Shown here one piece after another: positions 43,641-52,389 of a DNA stretch of 64,000 nucleotides. The notes below the pieces were generated by a model. The model was given only the letters and a program-made list of their open reading frames with translations, made no database searches and was not told the DNA's origin. Position numbers and translations under genes: made by a program. The first letter of the stretch is position 1. Each line of letters starts with the position of its first letter. The stretch is from AP-15 sp035503615. Its GTDB lineage: Bacteria > Pseudomonadota > Alphaproteobacteria > ATCC43930 > CGMCC-115725. The DNA is taken from contig DATJTI010000088.1 in assembly GCA_035503615.1 (NCBI GenBank), forward strand, positions 1 through 64,000, written 5' to 3'.

Positions 43641-43992
43641 GCATGTTCGCAGCAGCCTTGCGGAAAGCCGGGTTCGGCGTGCCGACCGGCATCGCCCGAT
43701 CGCCTTGTCTCGGAGTAGGCTGGTGCGTCCGATTGATCGGCGATAGCGGTCGGGGATTGCCGCCGGCCGAGCCGATGAACGGCGCCGGCTTCACAAAATG
43801 GCCATCCGCCGCCCGGCATAATCAGGCAACCGGCGTAGCAAGAGTGAGGGGCGCGTTGTTGTTGCCGACCCAGCAATCTGAGCAACGCCATCGTGCCCGG
43901 TGGCGGACCCGGGCCGGACTGGCGACGCGAGCGGTTGCCGGGAGGGTCGCGGGGCGCGCGGGCCACGCACGAACAGCGGCGGGTGCCCGCTG
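43641..43992. other. 352-bp gap inside the XrtA locus
   Basis: Between the glycosyltransferase and the asparagine-synthase-like gene. Short frames occur but none resembles a protein family; no tRNA, clear promoter or terminator hairpin was found. Composition is as GC-rich as the genes, so a decayed gene cannot be excluded. Confidence 0.4.
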
Positions 43993-45765
43993 ATGGGCGG
44001 TTTCTTTCTCGTCTACATCGGACCCGATCAGGACCGCTCGACCGAGATCTTGAAGTTGCGCGCAGCGTTTACCGAACTCGGCTTTGCTGCTCCCGAAATC
44101 GTCGAGGGCGGCAACTACATTTTCGCTGCCTATCCGAGCGTCGAAATCCGATCGATCGTCGCCCAGCGTTATCCGAACGGCGATTTCGTCTTCGTCTGCG
44201 GGACTTGCGTGAGCGAGCGCGGGGTCGGGGCCGCCGCGGCGGCGCTGCTCTACGAGCAGGCGACGATTGCTTCGCCCACCAGCGATGCACTGATTTCGCC
44301 CGCCTGCGATGCATTGATGGGGCATTATGCGGCAATTCTCAGGACCGGCGATACGATACGGGTGACGCTCGACAGATTCGGCGGCTATCAGGTCTTCTAC
44401 AATCTGGCCGCGGGGATCGTCTGCTCGTCGTTCTACGCGCTGTGCTCCGCGCTCGACCTGTTAACCCTGTCGCGCCAGAGCGCCTACGAATATGTGTTCA
44501 ACGGCGTCGTGTCGGGCAACGAGACGCTGTTCGGCGAGGTGGCGATGGCCCCGATCGGGGCCACGATCTCGATCGCGGCAGGCGGGTTGAAGGTCGCCCG
44601 GCCGCGCCTGCCGGTCACCCGCGTGTTCAGCTCGCAAAGCCGCGAAGCCTCGCTCGAACAGAGCATCACCCTGCTCGACCGCTATTTCAGCGCAGTCACC
44701 AAGAGCTTTGGCGACCGGGTCCGCTGCGCCCTCTCGGGCGGCTATGATTCGCGGCTGATCCTCGCCTGCCTGCGCCGCCACGGGACGCGCCCGCGCGTTT
44801 ATGTCTACGGCAGCGCCCCCGAGAAGGATGTGCGCCTGGCGGTCGAGATCGCCGCGCGCGAGGATTTTTCGCTCGATGTGATCGACAAGAGCGATCGCCC
44901 GATCATTGCGCCCTACGAATTCGCCGAGCGTGCCTATCGCAACTTTCTCGCCGCCGATGGCTATGAATATGGCGGCATCTTCCAGAATGGGGCTGAAACC
45001 GCCGAGCAGGCGCGCCGGGTCAGCGGCAATGCGATCGCGGTCAACGGCGGCGGTGGCGAGATCTTCCGCAATTTCTTCTACCTGCTCGATCGCAATTACA
45101 CGATTCGTGAACTGTTGTGGAGCTTTTATAGCCAGTTCGATCCGGCCATTTGCACGGCCGCCTTTGACAGCGCAAGCTATTATGCCGGGCTCGAGAGAAA
45201 GGTGATGGACGTGCTGGGGAGCGACGAGCACACGCTGCCGAGACCGACCGTCGAGTGGCTCTATCACAGCTTTCGCTGCCGCGCCTGGGACGGCAAATCG
45301 GACAGCATTGCGGCGCGCTACGGTGCGACCGCGATGCCCTATCTCGAACGGGCGATCACCGAACATGCCAGCGCGCTGCCGCTTGCATGGAAGAACCACG
45401 GTGCCTACGAAGCCGAACTGATCCGTCGCATCGACCGCCGGCTGGCCGGCTATCGCTCGGTCTACGGTCATGATTTCGGCCGCGCGCCGCCCTTGTCGCG
45501 GCGGGTTGCCGATTACACGACCTATCTGCGCCCGCCCTGGCTGCGCCGTTACACCTATCGGCTCAAATATGTTCGGCGGCCGGGCCGCGACTGGCCGGGC
45601 TATCTGGCACGGGCCTATCGGGAGGCGGTACTGCCGGGCGGAACCACGATGCTCGACCGGCTGTTCCGGCTCGACCGGGTGGGCGATGCGGCGCAATACG
45701 CCCGCATCTTGTCACTGGAATACGCGCTGCGCCGGTTCGGCTCGCGTGTTAGAGTTGATTTCTGA
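43993..45765 (+). CDS. Asparagine-synthase-like protein lacking the N-terminal Cys
   Basis: 590 residues. The C-terminal half is an ATP-pyrophosphatase of the asparagine synthase type (ALSGGYDSRLILACLRR near residue 247). The N-terminal part resembles a class-II amidotransferase fold but starts MGGFFLVYIG and has no Cys2, so it should not hydrolyse glutamine. RVTLDRFGGYQVFYNL corresponds to the usual ARDRxGxxPLYY segment. Such proteins in polysaccharide loci use ATP to activate a carboxylate. It directly precedes a complete amidotransferase on the same strand (18 nt apart). Confidence 0.8.
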   Translation: MGGFFLVYIGPDQDRSTEILKLRAAFTELGFAAPEIVEGGNYIFAAYPSVEIRSIVAQRYPNGDFVFVCGTCVSERGVGAAAAALLYEQATIASPTSDALISPACDALMGHYAAILRTGDTIRVTLDRFGGYQVFYNLAAGIVCSSFYALCSALDLLTLSRQSAYEYVFNGVVSGNETLFGEVAMAPIGATISIAAGGLKVARPRLPVTRVFSSQSREASLEQSITLLDRYFSAVTKSFGDRVRCALSGGYDSRLILACLRRHGTRPRVYVYGSAPEKDVRLAVEIAAREDFSLDVIDKSDRPIIAPYEFAERAYRNFLAADGYEYGGIFQNGAETAEQARRVSGNAIAVNGGGGEIFRNFFYLLDRNYTIRELLWSFYSQFDPAICTAAFDSASYYAGLERKVMDVLGSDEHTLPRPTVEWLYHSFRCRAWDGKSDSIAARYGATAMPYLERAITEHASALPLAWKNHGAYEAELIRRIDRRLAGYRSVYGHDFGRAPPLSRRVADYTTYLRPPWLRRYTYRLKYVRRPGRDWPGYLARAYREAVLPGGTTMLDRLFRLDRVGDAAQYARILSLEYALRRFGSRVRVDF

Positions 45766-45783
45766 ACGCGGCGGCGGGAAGCG

Positions 45784-47724
45784 ATGTGCGGAATAGCCGG
45801 CATTTTCGACTGCCGCGGACGGGGCGAGACCGACCGGCGGCTGTTGCGCCGCATGACCGATGTTCTCGGCCATCGCGGGCCGGACGGTGACGGTTTCTAT
45901 TACGCTCCCGGGGTCGGGCTCGGGCACCGCCGCCTCGCCATCATCGATCTTGCCGGCGGCGACCAGCCGCTGTTCAACGAAGACCGCAGCGTCAGCGTCG
46001 TCTTCAACGGCGAAATCTACAATTTCCAGGAGCTGATGACCGAGCTCGTTGCCCTCGGCCATGTCTTCCGCACCCGCTGCGATACCGAGGTGATCGTCCA
46101 CGCCTGGGAGGAATGGGGGGAGCGCTGCCTCGACCGGTTCGACGGGATGTTTGCCTTCGCACTGTGCGACGAGCGGAGCGAGACGTTGTTCCTGGCGCGC
46201 GATCGGTTTGGCGAAAAGCCGCTCTACTATTCCCTGTTGAACGATGGCCGGCTGCTGTTCGGCTCCGAGCTGAAATCGCTGCTGGCGAGCCCCGAACTCG
46301 ACCGCCGCCTCGACCCGCAAGCGATCGAAGAGTTCTTCGCCTTCGGCTATATCCCTGATCCGCGCTCGATCTATCAGGGCGTGCGCAAGCTGCCACCGGC
46401 GAATTTTCTCGTTCTGCGGCGTGGCGAGGCGATCGGCGAGCCGCGCCCCTATTGGGATCTGCGGTTCATCGACGGGGTCGGCATCGGCCAGCGGGAAGCC
46501 GAGGAGGAGTTGATCGGGCGGCTGCGGGAATCGGTGCGCCTGCGCATGATCGCCGATGTGCCGCTCGGTGCCTTTCTCTCCGGCGGGGTCGATTCGAGCG
46601 CCGTCGTGGCGATGATGGCCGGGCTGCGCCGGGAGCCGGTCAGCACTTTCTCGATCGCGTTCGGGACCAGCGGTTTCGACGAATCCGCCTATGCCGCCGC
46701 GGTCGCCCGGCGCTATCGCACCGATCATCATGTCCGGCATGTCGATCCCAACGCGTTCGACCTGCTCGACCGCCTGGCGACGATCTACGACGAACCGTTT
46801 GGCGACAGCTCGGCGCTACCCACCTTGCGGGTCTGCGCGATGGCGCGCGAGAATGTGACCGTCGCGCTGTCGGGGGATGGCGGTGACGAGGTGTTTGCCG
46901 GCTATCGGCGCTATCGCTGGCATGTGAGCGAGGAGCGGGTACGCCGGGTGCTGCCGCGGGCGCTGCGCGGGCCGCTGTTCGGCCTGCTCGGCGCGATCTA
47001 CCCGAAACTCGATTGGGCACCGCGCCCGTTGCGGGCCAAGGCCACCCTAATCGAGCTCGCGCGCGACCCGGCGGACGCTTATGTCGCTTCCGTCTCGGTC
47101 TGTACCGAGCCGCTGCGGCGACGGCTGTTCAGCCCGGCATTGGCGCGGGATCTCCAGGGCTACGACGCCGGGGAAGTGGTGCGCGGCCACATCGCCCGCA
47201 GCGGCAGCGAAGACCCGCTGTCGCAAGTGCAATATGCCGATTTCAAGACCTACCTGCCTGGCGACATCCTGACCAAGGTCGATCGCGCGAGCATGGCGCG
47301 CTCGCTCGAAGTGCGCGTCCCGCTGCTCTCTCATCCATTCGTCGAATGGGCGGCGAGGCTGCCGTCGCACTGCCGGCTGGTGCGCGGCGAAGGCAAGGCG
47401 ATCTTCAAATCGGCGCTCGCCGCGCATCTCCCCGATGACATCCTCTACCGGCCGAAACAGGGGTTCGCGGTGCCGCTCGCCGCCTGGTTTCGCGGACCGC
47501 TGCGCGAACCCATGCGCCGGCGGCTCGACGGGCCGGCATTGCGGCAGTCGGGGCTGTTCGACATGGCGACAATCGGTCGGCTGCTCGACCAGCATCAGGC
47601 GGGAGTGCGCGATCACAGCGCGACACTGTGGACGCTGTCGATGTTCGAATCGTTCCTGCGTCAGGTCCATGGCGGCGACATTCGCCATGAAGCGCAGGAC
47701 GAGCGCGTCGGCGCCGTCTCCTGA
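45784..47724 (+). CDS. XrtA-associated amidotransferase (asparagine synthase type)
   Basis: 646 residues with the catalytic Cys2 (MCGIAGIFD), LGHRGPDGDGFY, FNGEIYNFQEL and the synthetase motif GAFLSGGVDSSAVVAMM near residue 265. ALSGDGGDEVFAGYRRY and KVDRASMARSLEVRVPLL are standard. This matches the TIGR03108-type glutamine-dependent amidotransferase of exosortase A loci, thought to aminate a sugar or acid in the polymer. GGGAAG precedes the ATG. The 209 bp that follow hold no gene. Confidence 0.93.
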   Translation: MCGIAGIFDCRGRGETDRRLLRRMTDVLGHRGPDGDGFYYAPGVGLGHRRLAIIDLAGGDQPLFNEDRSVSVVFNGEIYNFQELMTELVALGHVFRTRCDTEVIVHAWEEWGERCLDRFDGMFAFALCDERSETLFLARDRFGEKPLYYSLLNDGRLLFGSELKSLLASPELDRRLDPQAIEEFFAFGYIPDPRSIYQGVRKLPPANFLVLRRGEAIGEPRPYWDLRFIDGVGIGQREAEEELIGRLRESVRLRMIADVPLGAFLSGGVDSSAVVAMMAGLRREPVSTFSIAFGTSGFDESAYAAAVARRYRTDHHVRHVDPNAFDLLDRLATIYDEPFGDSSALPTLRVCAMARENVTVALSGDGGDEVFAGYRRYRWHVSEERVRRVLPRALRGPLFGLLGAIYPKLDWAPRPLRAKATLIELARDPADAYVASVSVCTEPLRRRLFSPALARDLQGYDAGEVVRGHIARSGSEDPLSQVQYADFKTYLPGDILTKVDRASMARSLEVRVPLLSHPFVEWAARLPSHCRLVRGEGKAIFKSALAAHLPDDILYRPKQGFAVPLAAWFRGPLREPMRRRLDGPALRQSGLFDMATIGRLLDQHQAGVRDHSATLWTLSMFESFLRQVHGGDIRHEAQDERVGAVS

Positions 47725-47933
47725 CACCGGATGCCGCATTGGCGAGGCGGTGCACGGCATCACCTTGCGGCGAAACCCGGAACCGGCGCCACCGCATCCG
47801 CCGCTGCGGGTCCGCGGGTGATGACGGCACCGCCCGGCTGTGGTGAGTGATGGTTGAGCCTGCGGCTTGGGCGGACAGCCCGGCGGCCCGGCGCGCGGGC
47901 AGGTGAAGTTACCGTCGCCGGGAACGGCACCCG

Positions 47934-49463
47934 ATGACCGCATCCGAGGAGGCGAAGCCGCGGACCGCAGGCGAGGCGGATGCGCCGGGCGACGACATCC
48001 GCGCTCAGGCCATCCGCGGTGCGGCCTGGATGATGGGCCTGCAATGGGCGGTCCGCGGGCTCGGCATCGCCAGCACCGCGATCCTGGCCCGGCTGCTGAC
48101 GCCCTCCGATTTCGGCCTGATGGCGATGGCCACGCTGACCCTGGCGGTCATCGCCATGTTCGGCGTCACCGGTCAGGATCTGGCGCTGATCCGGCTCGGT
48201 CGGCCGAGCCGCGACTATTTCGATTCTGCCTGGACCATCGAGGTGATCGCCGGGGTCGTGCTGTTTAGCGCGGCGCTCGCGGTGTCGCCGCTCGCCCGCA
48301 TCTATTTTCATTCGGCCGAGGTCGGGCCGATTGTTTGCGTGCTCGCACTTCGCCTGCTGCTCGAAGGGTTTACCAATATCGGCATCGTCTATTTTCGGAT
48401 CGACTTCGATTTTTCTCGAGAGTTTAAATATTACACCTGCCGCAAGCTGTGCGCGGTCGTGCTCGGCGTGGCCTGCGTCCTGATCTGGCGCAATGTCTGG
48501 GGCCTGGTTATTGCCGGAGTGCTCGCAAAAGCCGTCGATGTGATCCTGAGCTATGCGATGCACCGGTTCCGGCCGCGGTTCGGGTTGAAGCGGGCGCGCG
48601 AGATCTGGTCGTACTCGTCATGGATGCTGGTCGTCGCGCATGGCCGTCATCTGGCCGCGCGGACCGATGAATATATCGTGGGCGCGCTCGGCAATGCCGC
48701 GGCGATGGGGGCCTACAATGTCGGCGCCGATATTTCGGTGACCCCGACCGTCGATCTGGTCCAGCCGGTCATGCGGGCGATGTTTCCGGTGTATTCGCGG
48801 CTGCTCGGCGATCCCGAGCGGCTGCGGACCGCGGCATTGCGGGTCATCGCCGCGACCGCCACGGTCTGTCTGGCGACCGGTCCCGGAGTGGCCGGAATCG
48901 CCCGCGAGCTGACCTTGCTGCTGCTCGGTTCGCAATGGTCGCAGGCGAGTTCCCTGGTGTTCTGGTTCGGGATCGGCGCGATCCCGTTTGGCATCAGGTT
49001 CGCGATCTATGCGATCCTCGGCGTCACCGACAATCTGCGCCTGACCGCGGCCGCGGTCTGGATCCGGGTTGCGCTGCTGATCCCGGTGCTGGTCGTTGCC
49101 GGGCGCTGGGGTGGTGTCGCCGCGATCGCCGAAGCGCAGGCGCTGCTCGGCCTCTTGACCCTCTGCGCCGACATCGCGGTGTTGCGGCTCGCGGTCAAAG
49201 TCGGCTTCGCCGATTTCGCCCGCTGCGTTATGCGCCCGCTTGCCGCCGCCGTGACAATGACGATCGTCCTCGCGATCTGCGAGCGGAGCGTTCACCTGCC
49301 GCTGGCGATGAGCCTCGTCGTCAAGATCGCAGCGGGTGCGGTAGCCTATCTCGGTTCGTTGACGGTCTTGTGGCTGCTCGCGCGCCGACCCGATGGCATC
49401 GAGCGGGTGGCCGTCGCGGTTATGGCGAACGCCATTGCCAGATACGTGCGGCGGCGGCGCTAG
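47934..49463 (+). CDS. Polysaccharide flippase (Wzx / PST type)
   Basis: 509 residues, about 12-14 membrane helices, of the oligosaccharide flippase family (MurJ/MATE-like fold). IRGAAWMMGLQWAVRGLGIASTAILARLLTPSDFGL is a typical first-helix pair. It should move lipid-linked repeat units across the inner membrane. It is the last plus-strand gene of the XrtA locus; 22 nt later a minus-strand MOSC gene converges. Confidence 0.88.
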   Translation: MTASEEAKPRTAGEADAPGDDIRAQAIRGAAWMMGLQWAVRGLGIASTAILARLLTPSDFGLMAMATLTLAVIAMFGVTGQDLALIRLGRPSRDYFDSAWTIEVIAGVVLFSAALAVSPLARIYFHSAEVGPIVCVLALRLLLEGFTNIGIVYFRIDFDFSREFKYYTCRKLCAVVLGVACVLIWRNVWGLVIAGVLAKAVDVILSYAMHRFRPRFGLKRAREIWSYSSWMLVVAHGRHLAARTDEYIVGALGNAAAMGAYNVGADISVTPTVDLVQPVMRAMFPVYSRLLGDPERLRTAALRVIAATATVCLATGPGVAGIARELTLLLLGSQWSQASSLVFWFGIGAIPFGIRFAIYAILGVTDNLRLTAAAVWIRVALLIPVLVVAGRWGGVAAIAEAQALLGLLTLCADIAVLRLAVKVGFADFARCVMRPLAAAVTMTIVLAICERSVHLPLAMSLVVKIAAGAVAYLGSLTVLWLLARRPDGIERVAVAVMANAIARYVRRRR

Positions 49464-49485
49464 GCAGCGGCGATGCGACGCCCGA

Positions 49486-50274
49486 TCAACCCCGATCCGG
49501 CTCGACCAGCCGGTCACCGATGGCGATTTCGCCGCCGGTCAGGACCTCGGCATAGATCCCCATATTGATGTGGCCGAACCTGCGCCCGAGCGCCCCGACG
49601 ATGTCGAGGTCGCGCTCGGCAGTGAGCGGATTGACCTCGGTTGCAGCGCAGCGGGTGATCGGCGACACCACCCGCAGCCGCGCGGGACCGAGCGACAACT
49701 CGGCCCCGATCCAGTCCTGCTCGCACCAGGCGGCTGCGCCATCAAAGTAGATATTGGCGCGAAACCGGATCGGATCGACGGTTGCCGCCATGCTCGCTGC
49801 GAGGGCGGCGACGCTGGCCCGGTTGATCAGCGAGACGTATTTTCCGGTCGTCGCATTCGGTCTTCGCCGGGCATCAGCGAAAGCATGACCCGGCGCCGCG
49901 ACGACGCGCAACGGCCCATCCACCGTGTCGCCGAGGAATTTCGTATAGAATTCGGCGACGAGCCGGCAACCCTCCGGCTCGGTCATCGCCGCACGCAGCA
50001 ATTCCTGCCCATCCCGGAAAATCGAGAGCGCGCCGCTTTCCGGATCGAACCGGGTGTGCAGCAGTGCCAGCGTTTGGTCGCGCATCAGCATGATGAACCG
50101 GGTCTTCGCCAGCCATTGCGGGTGCGCGGGATCGAAGACCGTGGAGCCGAGCGCGATCGCAAAGCGCCGATCGTGCGGCAGGCATTCGCCGCGCGCCAGC
50201 ACCACACGATCCAGAGTATCGGCGCTCAAGCCTTTGACCGGATAGCGGTAGATGGCACCGATCGTGGTAACCAT
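49486..50274 (-). CDS. MOSC-domain protein
   Basis: 262 residues. N-terminal MOSC_N beta-barrel (IGAIYRYPVKGLSADTLD, the usual YPVKS-like motif), then a MOSC domain with RCAATEVNPLTAERD, where the Cys is the expected sulfur carrier, and NMGIYAEVLTGGEIAIGD. Such proteins bind a molybdenum cofactor or carry sulfane sulfur (YcbX/mARC-like). It stands alone downstream of the truncated Lon-like gene. Confidence 0.88.
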   Translation of the reverse strand: MVTTIGAIYRYPVKGLSADTLDRVVLARGECLPHDRRFAIALGSTVFDPAHPQWLAKTRFIMLMRDQTLALLHTRFDPESGALSIFRDGQELLRAAMTEPEGCRLVAEFYTKFLGDTVDGPLRVVAAPGHAFADARRRPNATTGKYVSLINRASVAALAASMAATVDPIRFRANIYFDGAAAWCEQDWIGAELSLGPARLRVVSPITRCAATEVNPLTAERDLDIVGALGRRFGHINMGIYAEVLTGGEIAIGDRLVEPDRG

Positions 50275-50285
50275 GACGAGCCTCG

Positions 50286-50762
50286 CTATGCCGCAATCTC
50301 AACCTTGATCAAGAGGCCCGCGCCATCATGGCGCGGCGGCGCGAAGCTGCCCAGGCGCCCGGCCCCGCGGCCCGCCGACAGCCGCAATCGCCGGGGCTGC
50401 GACGGGTCGGCGAAGTTGTTGACATAGCACCAATCCGGAGGTGTCGGCTGGCTCTCCGCCTGTTGTCGCAGCAGGTGCTCGACAAGCGCGTGCCGGCCGG
50501 TGCCGCTCGCGCCCAACGCATAGATGTTGTAGCCCTTGCGGCGCATCCGCAGGGCCAGGCCGATCGCCTCGATGGCGCGCTCCTGGCCGAGCGGACCCGG
50601 CACCTCCGCCAGCTCGCTGCATAGCGTGAACGGCAGCTCGGCCGGGTCGCAGCGACGGTAGAGCAGCGTTGGCGGCAGTTTCTGGCCGAGCGCGAAGCTG
50701 GGCTCGCCGGACGGTGCGGCAACCTCGCCATCGGCTGCCCGAGCCGTGATCCGATCGGTCAT
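50286..50762 (-). pseudogene. Truncated Lon-like ATP-dependent protease (AAA_32) fragment
   Basis: 158 residues against about 800 for the family. LYRRCDPAELPFTLCSELAEV, GQERAIEAIGLALRMRRKGYNIYALG and PPDWCYVNNFADPSQPRRLRL match the N-terminus of Lon-like proteases. The P-loop is altered: GASGTGRHAL has Arg for the invariant Lys and lacks the following Ser/Thr. After AGRGAGRL the frame departs into SFAPPRHDGAGLLIKVEIAA and stops; the protease domain is absent. It is best read as a decayed gene, although a short ORF remains with a doubled leader. Confidence 0.75.
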
Positions 50763-50774
50763 CGCGTCGACTCT

Positions 50775-50806
50775 TTCTGCCGCTACCCTCTTCTGCCGCT
50801 ACCCGC
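50775..50806. repeat. 16-bp tandem duplication upstream of the truncated Lon-like gene
   Basis: TTCTGCCGCTACCCTC (50775-50790) is followed by TTCTGCCGCTACCCGC (50791-50806), 15 of 16 identical, 12 nt before the ATG at 50762 on the minus strand. Confidence 0.85.
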
Positions 50807-50835
50807 AATATTCGCCCGGTGCCGCCCGCCGCCTT

Positions 50836-50899
50836 GGGAAAAAAGATGGGCGGGAAAAAAGATGGGCGGGAAAAAAGATGGGCGGGCAAAAATGGGCGG
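50836..50899. repeat. 16-bp tandem repeat with A6/T6 tracts, three copies plus a degenerate fourth
   Basis: GGGAAAAAAGATGGGC at 50836-50851, 50852-50867 and 50868-50883, then a diverged copy (GGGCAAAAATGGGCGG). On the minus strand each unit reads as a GC-rich stretch followed by T6. It lies just past the NIPSNAP stop (50908) and could act as serial weak terminators or a bent-DNA element. Confidence 0.9.
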
Positions 50900-50907
50900 C
50901 TGCCGGC

Positions 50908-51531
50908 TCAGCGCAGCGGCGAGAACGACGCCGGGACGACCAGCATGTTCTCCTGCCGGATCATCATGTTCGGCCCACCTCCCGAGGGCGGCGGCCAGAT
51001 ACCCTTGGCGCGGGCCTCCTCGCGGATGCGGAAGCGCTCGCCGGCATCCTTGTAGGCCCAGATATGGCACCATTTGTTGAGCCCGCCGACCTCGCTGTGC
51101 CAGGCGCCGACCAGCGGCGAAAGCTCCATGCGGCGGGCGATGTGACCGCTCCAGCGATCGATTACGCCGGCAATTCCGCCGGGCTTGAAGGTGTAGATGC
51201 GAATTTCGTAGAGCCCGCCCAGCTGGCGCGGCTCGAGCGTTGGCGAGAATGGCGCCGGCAGATAGATGTCGCTCTGCTGCTCGACGACAAATTCGCGCAC
51301 ATTCGGCGGCCAGCCCGGTGTCTTCGTGGCCTGCTCGCGCAGCCGGGTGCGGGCCGCCATGTCCTCGTAGGGCCACACATGGATGACCCGGTTCAACGGG
51401 CCGACTTCGGTGTGCCAGAACGCGGCGAGCGGGGATACCTTGGCCCGCGCCGGCAGCGCCTGGCCGAAGCGCTCTTCGAAATTGCCAACCGTGCCCGGCT
51501 GCAAGGTGTAGGTGCGCATCTCGATGATCAT
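50908..51531 (-). CDS. NIPSNAP family protein, two repeats
   Basis: 207 residues made of two NIPSNAP (dimeric alpha/beta barrel) modules: MIIEMRTYTLQPGTVGNF at the start and YEIRIYTFKPGGIAGVID near residue 107, with HTEVGPLNRVIHVWPY and HSEVGGLNKWCHIWAY in matching places. The family's role is unclear; vesicle and stress functions are proposed in eukaryotes, and small-molecule binding in bacteria. GGAGACCCG precedes the ATG, which overlaps the stop of the upstream lipoprotein gene (ATGA), so they are coupled. Confidence 0.85.
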   Translation of the reverse strand: MIIEMRTYTLQPGTVGNFEERFGQALPARAKVSPLAAFWHTEVGPLNRVIHVWPYEDMAARTRLREQATKTPGWPPNVREFVVEQQSDIYLPAPFSPTLEPRQLGGLYEIRIYTFKPGGIAGVIDRWSGHIARRMELSPLVGAWHSEVGGLNKWCHIWAYKDAGERFRIREEARAKGIWPPPSGGGPNMMIRQENMLVVPASFSPLR

Positions 51532-52187
51532 CGGGTCTCCTCCGTTGCCAAGGTCGGCGTGCCGACGCTAGAGGGTGGCGCTGCGCTGTCAAGCGGGATC
51601 GGGCCTGCGGCCGGCGGCCCGATGAGCGGCGGCCCGATGACCGGCGGCCCGATGACCGGTGGCGAGGTCCCCGATCCGGCCGCGCCGCCCATCAGATATA
51701 CGAGATAGACGATCGCAGCCTGCTCGCGCCGGAACGGATAGGTCTCGGCGGCGATGCTGTTGGCGACCCGCGAATTGTCGAACTGGTCGGGATAGGCGAT
51801 CTTGTGGGCGCATTGCGGGCTCGACTGCCGGCACCACAGGCGCACCTGGTTGACGTAGCTCATGTCATTTTCGAGCGCATCGACGGAGCCGACGTCGAGC
51901 GGGCTCATGCACCAGTAATTGCGCGGGGCGAGTTCCAGTGTGACCCCGGGAATGACCGATCCGAGAAAGCACATTTCGCCAGCGGACGAAATAAAGAAAC
52001 CGGTGTCGGCCACGGCGTAGCGCATCCCGTCATCGACATATCGGATGGTCGCGAGGTAGCCCGGCTGTCCCGGTGGCGGCGGGCGCCGAACGAAAGCGAG
52101 CGAATTGATTGGCGGCGATGGCGGGGGCGCACAGGCCGCCAATGCCGCTATCACCGCCAACAGCGCGAAGACCGTTATCCTGTGCAT
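51528..52187 (-). CDS. Lipoprotein with a Pro-rich repeated tail
   Basis: 219 residues. Signal with lipobox-like FALLAVIAALAACAPPP, so a lipid-anchored envelope protein. The body (residues about 40-160) has six Cys or so (CFLG, WCMSP, WCRQ, CAHK) and is not recognised. The C-terminus repeats VIGPP, encoded by the 15-bp repeat 51612-51656. Translationally coupled to the NIPSNAP gene. Family and function are unknown. Confidence 0.7.
   Translation of the reverse strand: MHRITVFALLAVIAALAACAPPPSPPINSLAFVRRPPPPGQPGYLATIRYVDDGMRYAVADTGFFISSAGEMCFLGSVIPGVTLELAPRNYWCMSPLDVGSVDALENDMSYVNQVRLWCRQSSPQCAHKIAYPDQFDNSRVANSIAAETYPFRREQAAIVYLVYLMGGAAGSGTSPPVIGPPVIGPPLIGPPAAGPIPLDSAAPPSSVGTPTLATEETR
51612..51656. 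repeat. 15-bp in-frame tandem repeat, three copies
   Basis: CGGCGGCCCGATGAG (51612-51626), CGGCGGCCCGATGAC (51627-51641) and the same again (51642-51656). On the minus strand it encodes VIGPP VIGPP LIGPP in the lipoprotein tail. Confidence 0.9.
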
Positions 52188-52389
52188 GCAGCCGACCCGA
52201 GCGATGATCGCATCACGCGCGCTTCTGTCGGCAAACTAGCTCAGAATACCTGCCCGCCGCCAGCGAAGTTGTGCCCGAAATTGGCCGGTCTCGCGATGGT
52301 GGGCCGCGCCGCGCGATGGTGGAGGGCGTTTACCGCCGGCAGCCGATCGGCGATGATCATCGCAAGCTGAGCCGGACGGGGAGCGAGCG

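Noticed and set aside
31045..49463. PEP-CTERM substrate protein within the XrtA locus
   Set aside because: No ORF ends with a VPEP motif followed by a hydrophobic helix and Arg cluster.
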